DNA of 64,000 bases, taken from assembly GCA_921293015.1 (NCBI GenBank), contig OV121082.1:19881748-19945747 (forward strand), written 5' to 3'. A program made the position numbers and the translations under genes. Position 1 is the first letter of the stretch. Each line of letters begins with the position of its first letter. Below the pieces are notes generated by a model that saw nothing but the letters and a program-made list of their open reading frames with translations, did no database searches and was not told where the DNA came from. The stretch comes from Phorcus lineatus (Eukaryota > Mollusca > Gastropoda > Trochida > Trochidae). Of this stretch, positions 49,766 to 60,639 are shown piece after piece.

Positions 49766-51602
49766 AAGAACATTCACATTAGAAGTACGATGTGGATGAT
49801 AAACTAAGCCATTTGACCCTTCGATATTGTTCATTTGGATGGTGCATAACTTTTTTCGATGAGCATACATTTTGCCTAAATTGTCAGTGACATTTTTCAT
49901 TACCAAGAGGAAAACTATGACTACCTTCTAAAGGAAGAATAATGGTAAGTGGCTGTGATGTGCCATGTATTCAGGTATCTTAATGATGTGTTGAGCATTG
50001 TTCTTATTTGTCATTCACCTTTACTCTTTGTACATTTAACCCCTTTTCTATAGTTTTGATGATATACATGATAATGTCAGTCAGGGGCTGCTATGGTATT
50101 GTCTACAATTGACCTGGATGTGATGACAAATTGTGTCCTTGATATTGTCGCTTCACAGTATATAGATGACTTAACGAATATATAACTAAATGATATAGGA
50201 CTATAAATATAAGAAGTAAGATAAAGTTCAAAGATACATGATGTATTTAAAAAAATGCTAATTCATCAAAAATCAGGTGAGAGTGTATTATAGATGATGC
50301 AGAGAAACTATCAATCTATAAACATCATAACGGATTATGAAGTCAATGAACTGGAGATGAAGATTATAGTAATCCCAATGAAATCTGACAGCAGAAAATG
50401 GATTGAAATTTTGGAGGGCTTTTCATTAATAACATGGGGTATTTGCATCATAGATGATATTTTCTATCCAACATTGAATTTGTGACACGACATGACCACA
50501 TGCCTTATTATATGACATCATTTATGAATCATGCCCTGTCTTTATTGTAAGTAAAAGCCCTTACGGGTACAATGATCACGATTGGTAGTTTTTAGAAATC
50601 AAACAAATTGCGAATGAATATAGTTATCGAAATTTATCATTTTAAAAATCCAAAACATGTTAATAATTACATGATTACATGATTTTGATTATTATAATTC
50701 TTGACTCCAACTCGTTGCAATCATAACCAAAATGCACATCAGAGGCATGTCACATGACGAATGACAGCAAAACACCTCTATATCTAAATACGTTTACCCA
50801 TGTTCCAAGCTGAACTTATTGATAAATTCATCATAACTGTCAATGAATAAGAAGTAACCCATCAAACAAAACCACATGATCATAACAAAATTATTTAGAA
50901 GCAAAATTAATGACAGAGTGGATTTTAAGAAAGGCTGGATTTTGGCAATGTGGCATAGATAAGCGTTTTTAGTCCGTAGGCCAGACCCTGATATAAGGTA
51001 GAAGCCTTAGCAAATCTATAAAAAGACTTTAGAACTTGAAAATGAAGAAATTTCAGTCTTCTTTTCATTTTATTTAATATTTTTTAAATTTTTCGATTAA
51101 GTGAAGCATTTTTCATTTCAGAGTTTAATTGTTAGACCATAGAGTTTTCAATAGATTAATCTTCCCAGCCCTTGACGTTCCTGTAATGAAACTGCGTACA
51201 TAGAATACACTTAAAATTAGTTACAAAAAGGGACGTTTTATAGCATTTGTTGGCCTAATCAAGATGAAAATGGTTACATCTCAACTAAGAGCGCGTGATG
51301 CAACACGTATACATTATAGTGACACAGTTATCATTATTGATTTTTCAATAAAGCTTTCTGCTTGGCACTACAAGTTGTGAAAATGAAAATAGAAAATGCC
51401 GAACATGTTCTATGGTGTTTAAATGAAATAATCTTCATTCTTGATAAAATCATTAAGAAACGAAAATAAGTAATTATAAGAAGTGTCATTTGTTTATGAG
51501 TTAAAGTATCTATATACGCGGTACGTATTTAATGAAGTAAGTTGAATAAACTACATGCTTGCATTGATGACGATTGCAACAGATATACAGATATCATAAA
51601 TA
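49766..51602. other. Inferred intron 1, non-coding
   Basis: AT-rich sequence with no recognised exon, repeat or RNA gene. Confidence 0.4.
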
Positions 51603-51990
51603 GAGATTATTACCCGAGGAAGTGTGTCATATGACTTTTACGAAACGAGTGTGAATTTTTGTATTACCCGAGCGAGAGCGAGGGTTATACACAAATTCGC
51701 ACGAGTTTCGTAAAAGTCATATGACAGACCTCCGAGGGTTATAATTTCTTTATTACCGATTCTATTTCATTTTAAACACACGGAATGCGGCCTGCTTCCT
51801 TTCCGGCGGCCCGCTACAGTGACGTCACGAACAATGGTTTTATGACGTCACAGACGACGTAAGGCGGTAACTCGCTCTGTAACAATCGTTTCTAGGCAAA
51901 AGTGATATGTGCACATGTGCTCATATTGAAAATATGTCACCGCTTATAATTAACCATATGGGTAATAATACTTTGTACATCACACCTATA
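51603..51990. repeat. Dispersed hairpin-bearing repeat (copy 1)
   Basis: The 5' part is a near-perfect fold-back. The left arm 51606-51674 and right arm 51678-51744 both encode GTCATATGACTTTTACGAAA in opposite orientation and meet at CCCGAGCGAGAGCGAGGG. The 3' part (TGACGTCACAGACGAC, GCAAAAGTGATATGTGCACA, CATGTGCTCATATT) is shared with copy 2 at 56452-56760 and, in part, with 62346-62425. It is non-coding and probably a non-autonomous element. Confidence 0.85.
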
Positions 51991-52793
51991 TGAAATAATG
52001 ATATAAAATCGAGGCCCAGGATATTGATTTCTACTTAGATATAACGGCATTGCTGTCATCTGTGATAGCATTGAAGAAAAGTCGAATTCATTCAAATGGA
52101 CTCCCGTTACAAAGATACATCAGAAACAGGATTCGATCTATGTGGAACGCATGTAAACTTAATATAAGATCTTCGACTACCTCATTAAAGTATATGGTTT
52201 AGAAAATGCATACAATAAATTAATTAACTTATTTCAGCAATAACTGAAGCTGAAACTTCAAAGGACGACGAGAAAGTCATTTTCATGACGCAGCTTAGTA
52301 ATTAAGTCCTGTGAGTTAATGGCGTGGTTATCTAGATCGAATGTCATGGTAGTTCCCTCCTGCGATGCACCGGTAACTACTCCCTCTTCTGAAATACGAC
52401 CCCATCGTGTCCTCTAACCGATCTAGAGTGTCACATCTTCCTCCCTGTGCAGAAACGATCAATTTTCAGACCCCCATCGCGAGGGGTCGTATTGAGGACC
52501 TTACAAGCAAAAACTAATTAAATCTGACCTCCCGTTCGAACGAATTATCTACAGTAATTTTATTCACGTATTTTCTTCCATCATTGATTATTTTAATTTC
52601 TACATGCTCTTGACCACTGGTCAAAGTGGACAATGGTCAAAGATTTTATGTTTTGATAAAACACGAAAGACGTACAGACCTTATATTTATTTGTAACGAA
52701 GACGCGACGTGGAAATGGACGGGGGACATCGGTGACAAGATTCATTGAATACATTGTAATAAATAGGTTGTTCAATTATGTCATGAGACTTAC
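51991..52793. other. Inferred intron 1, exon-1-proximal part
   Basis: No exon other than the one at 52794. It contains GACCCCATCGTG and CCCCCATCGCGAGGGGTCG near 52400-52492, a small GC-richer patch. The donor GTAAGT of exon 1 lies at 52788-52793. Confidence 0.45.
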
Positions 52794-52866
52794 CTTTTTG
52801 AATAAACATACACACCGCCAAAAGAAGCAAAGCGATTGATGCACACCATTTTAAAGGCGACTCCAT
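52794..52866 (-). CDS. Probable signal-peptide exon (exon 1) of the Ly6 gene
   Basis: ATG at 52866 opens 24 codons plus one base and meets a consensus donor (G|GTAAGT). It encodes MESPLKWCASIALLLLAVCM plus FIQK. The short polar start followed by a SIALLLLAVCMF hydrophobic core is a textbook secretory signal peptide. The exon ends in phase 1 with G, which joins the GA at the start of exon 2 (18038) to make Gly25, so the mature protein would start close to LALEC. Phase, strand and biology all fit, and no nearer signal-peptide exon was found. The link is still inferred across 34.8 kb, and the exon could instead belong to another phase-1 gene on this strand. The total would be 147 residues, normal for a GPI-anchored LU protein. 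Confidence 0.65.
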
Positions 52867-53310
52867 GTTCCTTCACAGAAATGTCATACGACCACACATC
52901 CGGGATAATAATTAGCGAAGTCGTCTGCTTATTCGAAAGAGCAGATGCATATCATATCGAATCCGGCTAAAGAATTGTAGATGCACATAAAACAACCACT
53001 GCCTATCTTCCTCCCAACATATGCCGCTATGTCCTCTTCAGCTACCTCTCTCCCGTTTGTACTCCCTCCCGAAAGAACCGTCTTCCCGCAATGGCGGCGA
53101 GTTAGCTGAAGCTATGAAGGCGATATTGAACGGTAGTGGCACTGTTAAACATAATAAGCAGCGAGCCGAATGTCTACTGCTTGCAATCGTGGATGTCGGC
53201 AGAAACCAAGTTTACAGGCTTGTTGTCAAGGGAAAGATGCTGCGCTGCGTTCATCTCGTATCAGAAATGACCAATCTTCCTGGGAACGTCTCGTATCAGA
53301 AATAACCTAT
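52867..53310 (-). promoter_or_regulatory. Probable promoter / 5' UTR region of the Ly6 gene
   Basis: Sequence immediately upstream of the signal-peptide exon on the - strand. From about 53020 to 53300 it is noticeably richer in GC and CpG than its surroundings (e.g. CGCAATGGCGGCGAGTTAGC), as often seen at animal gene starts. No TATA box is evident. A 94-codon + strand ORF across it is best explained by the raised GC. A short direct repeat TCTCGTATCAGAAATRACC occurs twice at 53250-53310. Confidence 0.3.
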
Positions 53311-54858
53311 CTTTAACGTAATGTGATTTGGTGCTGTGTTTCCTTTTCAAGACGTTGGGTGTTTGCAGTTTTGATCTTGGATTCTTCGATTTATTCTTTT
53401 GATTTTGTTCGCAGATTCTAGATCACATGGATACTGAGCAGCAGATCGTGTCTTGAAGTGGAATGAACGGGAAAGGTGTCCTTGGAACGGAATAAAAGCA
53501 TCTGTGATTTTGGTGCTTAAGATTTTTAAGAAATTACAAGAATTCTTGGGTCAACGTAAAGTGTTTTGAAGAAAAAGATTATTGTCCGCATTGAGTGTCT
53601 GTTGGAATTATGTTATTTGTAGTTTTAGACCGACAGTCTATCTTTATAAAGCTAAGAACTATCGAAGAGAGCACGACTTCCTATTATAATGTCTTTGGTA
53701 TAATACAGAATCGAACTTCGGTTCAACGTTTTTTCAAGATACTTACATTCCTCAAAATAACCAATGTCAGAAAAATGTTCCAATTTGCAAAAGATTTTAC
53801 GAATTCTCGGTTCGTTTTCAATTAATGTATTTAACTTCATCTTTCATATATTGTAACAACAATGTGAAGAAGTTACCATCCCCTGCCTGTGACTTTCACT
53901 TATGCAATTAGAACCGAGCCTTTTACGAAATTATTTTTTATTTTCAAAAGAAACAATTTGGTAATTCTGTATATTGCTTCTGCTCAAGGGCTATCAAAAT
54001 ATATTTAAAAGTAAAACTTGAAAGTAGAAATTTACGAAATTAATTTTTATTTTTAAAGAAACAATTTGGTAATTCCGTATATTGCTTCTGCCCAAGGGCT
54101 ATCAAAATAAAAGTAGAAATCTAAATTTCAACAACATACCTTTAATTTCAGGAACTACATTACCTAGGTTCAGTTTCAGACCTTACTAACCATGATCCTC
54201 TGCACCTTTTTTCCCAACTAAAGAGCGCCAGTCACGTGTTTTTTTTGTTTTTTTTTTGTTATCACGATTGCCTATTTTAATAATTCAATTCAATTCACTC
54301 CGTTTGACACTAAAATCATTATCATTTGCACCAAATATTTCATTATTTCTCAACCGATAGAATTATCAAATAACAGGATAAAGATTTCACTTGTAGGAAC
54401 TTTTAGAGATTTTCTCAGATTTGTGCATTTTCAGATTTGAATTCAAGACCCGGATGGAGTTCTGCTTTACGTTATTATCATGAGAGCTCATTTTAACATT
54501 GATTTTCATTCAAATCGTTTGAAATTGAAATTATTATTTGCAATTAGTGTTTCTTGTAGAAACTTCTAAATAAAAGCTACCGAGGTCCGAATCCGAAGTT
54601 GAAATTCTGCTCGATTTTGCTTTATGTATAATTATTTCCTTTTGCTTTTAGAATGAATTTTGATATTTCTTGATTTTCAGATTGAGGATTTAGATTCGGT
54701 TGAACTGAAAGACATGCTTTGTTTAAAATGATATGAGCGTTTAAACGGCAGTCTATGCAAAACATTACAAAACAACTGGTACCATTCTCAACATACCCAA
54801 CGTGGAACCGTGCGTTGTTTATATATCTCTCATCTTTTCCTGATTTGCATGGCTGTCT
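53311..54858. other. Non-coding DNA upstream of the Ly6 gene
   Basis: AT-rich apart from the duplication at 53923-54119. No exon recognised. Confidence 0.4.
53923..54119. repeat. Two-copy duplication, period 108 bp
   Basis: TTACGAAATTA, then AGAAACAATTTGGTAATTC, GTATATTGCTTCTGC and CAAGGGCTATCAAAAT, occur at 53923 and again at 54031. Confidence 0.9.
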
Positions 54859-55587
54859 CATGGGCCCCGCTAACAGAGTCCCCTATGTATAGACTATTGA
54901 CAGGGTAATTCACCCGCCATCTTCGAACTCTAGCGTGTAAAATGCTCTTTAAACGCAAATAAAAACTAAAAGTATATCACGAAATGATCGGACATATATC
55001 CTTTGATACTCCGCCGCTAATCTTACCTTAATTTTTTTTTAATAATGCCTATTTCTGACTTAATTTTCGCGAAGCGAGCCTGGTCACATTTACCCCACCC
55101 GGAAGTTGTCAATGGCGGTCGACCAGTCATTGTTTATGACGAGTTATTGTAAAATTAATGTCTTTAAAAAAATATTACCACTGAGTTAACTTGACTTCTG
55201 ACATTGTTGTTATCTCTCACGTGTTAAAAATGTCATGCGAACAAATTTTGAATTTCCCTCGATTAATCAAGTGTTTATGGCATTCTACTAATCAACCAAT
55301 GAGGTTCAAGAAGCGTGTTGGCTGCGGCCATGTCGGCAGCCATTGTAAACTTCCGGGTAAGGTAAATGTGACCTGACCGCTTCGCGAAAGAAAGATTAAA
55401 AGCAGGAATAAAACGATAAGTATGAAGGAAAGGTTAGCGGCGGAGTATCTCTGGGAATGTGTTCTATTACTACATAATGCAATTTGAGTCGACAATAGCG
55501 TAAAATTAGATTTTTTAGATCGAAGATGGCGGGTGAATTACCCTGTCAATAGTCTATACATAGGGGACTCTGTTAGAGGGGCCCATG
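54859..55587. mobile_element. hAT-like MITE with long inverted repeats and exact 8-bp target duplication
   Basis: The 729-bp element begins CATGGGCCCCGCTAACAGAG and ends in the complement (...CTCTGTTAGAGGGGCCCATG). The inverted repeats continue inward: the first ~70 bp are almost identical (TCCCCTATGTATAGACTATT, CACCCGCCATCTTCGA). After a gap, ATACTCCGCCGCTAA, TTCGCGAAGCG, GTCACATTTACC and CCCGGAAGTT are also mirrored, giving arms of roughly 250 bp. The direct repeat GGCTGTCT flanks it exactly (54851-54858 and 55588-55595). Eight-base duplications and a CA...TG terminus point to the hAT superfamily. No transposase is inside, so it would be mobilised in trans. Confidence 0.93.
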
Positions 55588-57610
55588 GGCTGTCTGTAAT
55601 AATCCCTACCTTCCCAGGAACCCTCAGACATCATGGTGGTCTGCGCGTGATTCGCTCTTGTTTAGCAGAAAGGTCGTTATAACTTTATATATCTATAGGA
55701 GCACCCGTACCAAAAGATTATATCTATGTTATATTGAATTTTTTATGTTCGATCCGTTATGAATTTAACAGTTTTTATTACGTGAAATTGAAAAGATTAT
55801 CCGATCACATCTTTGTACATTTATAACTACATTTAATGAATTTTTATCACAAAGACCCTGCATGTTTTGTCTGATATTGATGTTCAGTATTGTAATCTTG
55901 ATTTCATAAGCCTCTCCAAGTAAAAAAGGTATGAATAGGTTAACAGAATGAATGATTTGCTCGGTTGTGAATTTCTCGCCTGTCCATCTCAGAAGGTCCA
56001 CAAACTGTTCCCCCATTAACAAAGTTTTCCGCATAAACATAGTTTCGGGAATGCAACTTATCTTATTAACTACATTCATTAATCTTTCTCCAATCTTAAG
56101 CTTCATAAACCATGTGATGAGCAAAGGATAATGGGCCGATTCCCATATCAAAGAACGATTATCTCATCTTATTGGGCACCTATCAATAAAAACTGTTGGT
56201 TGGAGATGCGACGGCGCCATGATAACAATGGAAATGATTCCGATTAAAATAATTAATAATTAGATCAGAAAGATATAAATCACGTTAAACTATAAATTTT
56301 GGTATAATAAAATGAATTTAGTCAAATTCCAATTCAAAAAACTTTTTTTATCTATTGTATTTATTTATACAAATTTGTCTTACATGATTCTCAATAACAT
56401 CAGAGTATGAAACTGATTCGATGCAGAAATGAAAATGTATGACAAAACATAAATAGAGATTATAACCCGAGGAAGTTTGTCATATGACTTTAACGAAAAG
56501 AGGGTGAATTTTTGTATTGCCCGAGCGAGAGCGATTCTATTCAATCTGAAACGCATGGAAATATTCAGTAAACGGCCTGCTTCACTTGCGACGGCAAGCG
56601 ATAGTGGCGCCATGAACAGTGGTGTTATGACGTCACAGACGACGAAAGAAGTTGGCTCGCGCTGAAACAATCGTTGCTAGGCAAAAGTGATATGTGCACA
56701 TGTGCTCATATTATAAATTTACCACCTCTTCTGTTTAGCCATATGAGTAAAAATGATTATTTGTACCCAGATCCCCTCTCACTAAAACGAATCCATGCTC
56801 AGCCTTATCCTAACTACGACATGGTATAGGATGATAAAGCTTTTTCATTATTTTGAATTGTATTGCATATTATTAGATAAAATATAAACCAATTAAAAGC
56901 TATAGCAGAAAAAAAACTAGTAGGAAACATTCAGAGTAGACAATTAAATTGCATGAATTAAAAATTTATATTTTAATCAAATCATTGAAAACATTTTCAT
57001 CTTACATAAGCTGGTAAACTTCAAAGGAACCGACTCCCCAGGTGGGCGAAGGTAGGGAAAACATACAGACACGATGCTGTAACAGTTAATGAACACCACC
57101 TGACAAAAACATCAGTACACAGACTGGCATATGTTTCCTACATATTCAGCACATGAAACGATCATTAGACAAGACTGCTGTGGTGCACTGTTAATACATC
57201 TTGTAGAAAGGAAACTCGGTGAAGTTTAACGTATGAATCTTTCTCATGTATTTTATTTTTCTGTATAGGAAACGAGGCAGGGCAACAACATGAAATAATT
57301 GTTAGCAGTTTTAAAGAAACTCTATGTATTTCTTTTTTTTTTATTTACTTACAGTACATCTTTTGCCCATTACTAAAAACACCAAGGAAACGTCTTTCCA
57401 TACTTACCATATGGATGGCAAAATGAAAATGGATGGAGAAATTGTATCTTTATCCATTCCCACCTTCTAACAACCGAAGCATTAAAATTGGACAAGTAAA
57501 CATAAGACTCTTGAATCCGCAGATCTCATTCAAAACCCTGATATTTATCAGATCACATGTCTCGTATCACTCAGTATGTAACCAGCAAATGAAATGATTA
57601 GCAACATTGT
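55588..57610. other. Non-coding DNA with a 128-codon unassigned ORF
   Basis: A - strand ORF at 55765-56151 (128 codons) shows no recognisable family and no flanking splice signals I would trust. The hairpin-repeat copy 2 at 56452-56760 lies here. The rest is AT-rich. Confidence 0.35.
56452..56760. repeat. Dispersed hairpin-bearing repeat (copy 2, internally deleted)
   Basis: It aligns with 51603-51990 at both ends (GAGATTATAACCCGAGGAAG, GTCATATGACTTT, TGACGTCACAGACGAC, CAAAAGTGATATGTGCACAT) but lacks the second hairpin arm, so it no longer folds back. ORFs on both strands here are chance. Confidence 0.85.
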
Positions 57611-57831
57611 TATATTTTGGATCACACTGTTCGCAATAGTACAAAATCATGTACTTTTTCGGGTCGAGTGTCTTGCGGGATTCGAACCCACACTTTCAGA
57701 GTCAGTAAACCCCGCCAGTATTGACCATTACCAGCAACCAACCAACTCGTCTATTTCGCCTTGACTGAGGCTGTTGTTTCAAATTCCGCAATGCAATTTT
57801 TACTCTTGCGGATAGTGTGATCCCGAATATA
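57611..57831 (-). mobile_element. Small inverted-repeat element containing a tRNA-like segment
   Basis: The 221-bp unit has ~34-bp terminal inverted repeats. The left end reads TATATTTTGGATCACACTGT and TCGCAATAGTACAAA. The right end, inverted, reads TATATTCGGGATCACACTAT and CCGCAAGAGTAAAAA. Between them, on the - strand, lies a tRNA-like stretch (57660-57778) with an A-box-like TAGACGAGTTGGTTGG and a consensus B box GGGTTCGAATCCCGC. So a DNA-transposon-like shell encloses a pol III promoter-like core. A partial relative (GGATCACACCATC...TTTCGGGTCTAGTCCCTTGCG) is at 59595-59690. Confidence 0.8.
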
Positions 57832-59216
57832 TCAATTTCACATTTGTTAGCTATCTAAATGGACTGTATCTTTAAAATGACCAGCGCCTAATAATAACGT
57901 CATTACCCAATGTTTGCTTCACGCTTCATGCTCAATACATTTCATTTGCTGAAAGAATAAGCTTAACCTTGCAATGAATAACCAAAGACATCGTGGTATG
58001 GAAGAAACTTTGCGGCTGAAAAGACACTAGTGTAGTATGTCTGTTTAAACGGTTTCCATGTTTTACAGATTTGGAAAACGTTTGAGGCTCTAATGAATAA
58101 ACCATTTACTTGATATGCCCATTTGGTGTTGGCCTGACCTCGGGAATATGGGAAAGGTGGATATACTCCATTTCGTTTTGTGGCTTTATTTCCAATTTAA
58201 CGCCAGATATCATATGTCTTAATTATATATTGATAGCATATTAGGATAAATAAGGTTATCTCCACAAATCCAGTCCAACAAGCATACCTGGTCTATGAAC
58301 TTTTTGTACTTACAATCTTATTCGAATTCATTACATCGTTCAACTTAAAACTTCTTGATGTTCTTTCCTACATAAAAAAGAACCTTTGTAATGAGTTATC
58401 TCCCCGCATTCACTATTTCATCATGTGATGTTCCATATACAAACTCAAGGATGAAAACTTTTTTTTTAAAAGGTATCTTTTATAAACTTCGCTTCCTCAA
58501 TTACTCAGCATTATTGCTGTAATTACATATAATTCGGTAAAAATAAGTCTTCTTTAAACGTTGAGCCAAACACTAAATGGTTTCTATTCATGTCTTTAGA
58601 ACATTTGTGTTTCAAAGGTTTTGGTAACGGTGAAACTAGCCCTTTAACACTTTTAGCACACCACTCGATGATGTAAAATATCAGGAACATGTCATAAACA
58701 AACCATAAAGCAAAATATGGAAATTCATTACAAAAATCACATATGTATTTCTTAAAAGAGAGACTTTATTTCCAATACGTTAGAATGTCATATTAAGTCT
58801 GTAAGGTCATGTTGACATGCACTGGATGGCTTTGAGTGCGGGAAGATTTTAACATTAAGATTTGTTTATCCTGCAACCCAGGATGGCCATGTGTTTATAT
58901 GCTTAAATAGATTATCCCGTTACAATAATAATAACATCATTAATAAGGTTTAATTTATATAAGCAAGATAACAAAGAAATGTTTTGTGTTGGTGGCATTT
59001 TAGAAGTTGTAGAGTTAATTAGATACAATATTTTATGGATTCTTAAATTTACCTGCTGGTATGGATTGTTGTAGATCATTCTTTCAATTATATACTATAG
59101 ACTTATTGACGAAATGGCATGCTTATTTTATTCCGAAAATTTTTATTCCATGAATAAAGAAGGTAAGTATAGATTTAATCTTTTACTTTATTATTATGAT
59201 TAGGGTTTCATTGGTC
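57832..59216. other. Non-coding DNA
   Basis: AT-rich sequence with no recognised gene or repeat. Confidence 0.4.
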
Positions 59217-59579
59217 AAAGGGGCAGAAGCACGGTTTTTTTTAAATATTTTCTTAATTTTTCCCCCAATAATCAATAGTTCATGCCGAATGTTTTATCTT
59301 CATAGAGTCAAACATCTCATTACATAACCCGATCGTCAGTAAAAATAGAGAAAATAATAAAGTATCGAGCAGAAAAACCGGCGATCATTTTTATGTCATC
59401 ACCTTTTAATCATTTGAGGTAGAGGAATATAATTTTGCAGAGCTTAACCGATCAACGTATGATTGTTTTAAAACTCTTTCTTTTGATTAAAAGTCATTGT
59501 TTTGAATTCAGAAACATTTCTTTTTCTTTTTTCGTGAGATCACTTTGTTTCCCTGAAAATATCGTGCTTCTGTCCCTTT
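59217..59579. mobile_element. MITE, AAAGGGACAG family (copy C, best preserved)
   Basis: Left end AAAGGGGCAGAAGCACG (from 59217) and right end, inverted, AAAGGGACAGAAGCACG: 17-bp inverted repeats with one mismatch. The 363-bp interior is non-coding and matches copies A (29577-29914) and B (49541-49765). Target-site duplication not clear. Confidence 0.85.
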
Positions 59580-60639
59580 TAAATGTAAATTAGTAATATT
59601 TGGGATCACACCATCTTAATTAGTACCTTGTATATAGTAATTCTTGTATTGTTTCGGGTCTAGTCCCTTGCGCCTTGACAAAATCAAGGTCCAAAAAGCG
59701 GTAGTTAAGTTGTTGTCATATTTAGCTCACATCTAATAGATATAAATCATCCAGGAAGAGTGGCTCAGATCATAATAAAAATTTCGGTTTCGTCAGCATT
59801 CATACCGATCGTTAGGCTTTGTAAAGAGGATCTTGCAAGAAACGAAAACATTCAGCCAACCCTTAGAGATGTACAGACTATGGCATGACTGTCTTTATAT
59901 GTTTGATCATAATCAAAACTCTGTTATTAACACAGAGAGGATCTGCTAACAAATTAAATGAAGCGTATTGCTAAGATATTCTCATTGACATAAGATCTTA
60001 ATTGCTACACTTCGCTTCTCAGATTATAGTTATGCTTCATATTGCGGCAATTTTAAAATGACGAGACAACTTCTATTTAAATTGGTTCATTCTCAGGAAC
60101 TATGAGTCCATTCCAAACAATTACAAGCATTTGATAATAATTTATCATCTTCCAACTACTAATCAATGGTTGATTACCATCGGTATATGGATTATTATTG
60201 AAAATGCTGTACAAAACTTCTTGCAGTTCAGAGTTGTCAAACTGCTTACTCAGACTTCAACCTTCTCACATTTATAATACCAAAAGTAACCTAATGAATC
60301 ATTAAATGGGTATAAAACCTTAGATGGAACCAGTCCTCATTATAAAAATATTTGTCCTATATAGTTTGATCGAAAATTCGAATCTACTACATAAAATGAC
60401 GAAAGAAATAAAACATTAATAAAGCACATTCTTCATTCGAACTAAACAGCAAAACAGTGACCCAGAACATAAAACATCATATTCTTCAAATTATCTGTAA
60501 CCAAACTAAACTTCAGAAGTCAAAATACCATCCATGGTACATCTTTATCCTATTATACATCCATGTAACTGGTTTGTTTGTAGTTATACAGTTTGTTTTT
60601 ATTTGCGCCGGTGAAGTTAACCGACATGCACTCCTTGCT
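59580..60639. other. Non-coding DNA with a fragment of the 57.6-kb element
   Basis: 59595-59690 resembles the left half of 57611-57831 (ATTTGGGATCACACCATC, GTTTCGGGTCTAGTCCCTTGC). Nothing else recognised. Confidence 0.5.

Noticed and set aside
53021..53305. 94-codon + strand ORF
   Set aside because: It lies in the GC-raised region upstream of the Ly6 signal-peptide exon, where stops are rarer; no family resemblance.
55191..55495. ORFs on both strands near 55.2-55.5 kb
   Set aside because: They fall inside the hAT-like MITE, whose mirrored arms are non-coding.
55765..56151. 128-codon - strand ORF
   Set aside because: Borderline in length for chance at this composition. The peptide looks plausible, but there is no family match or splice context, so no gene is called.
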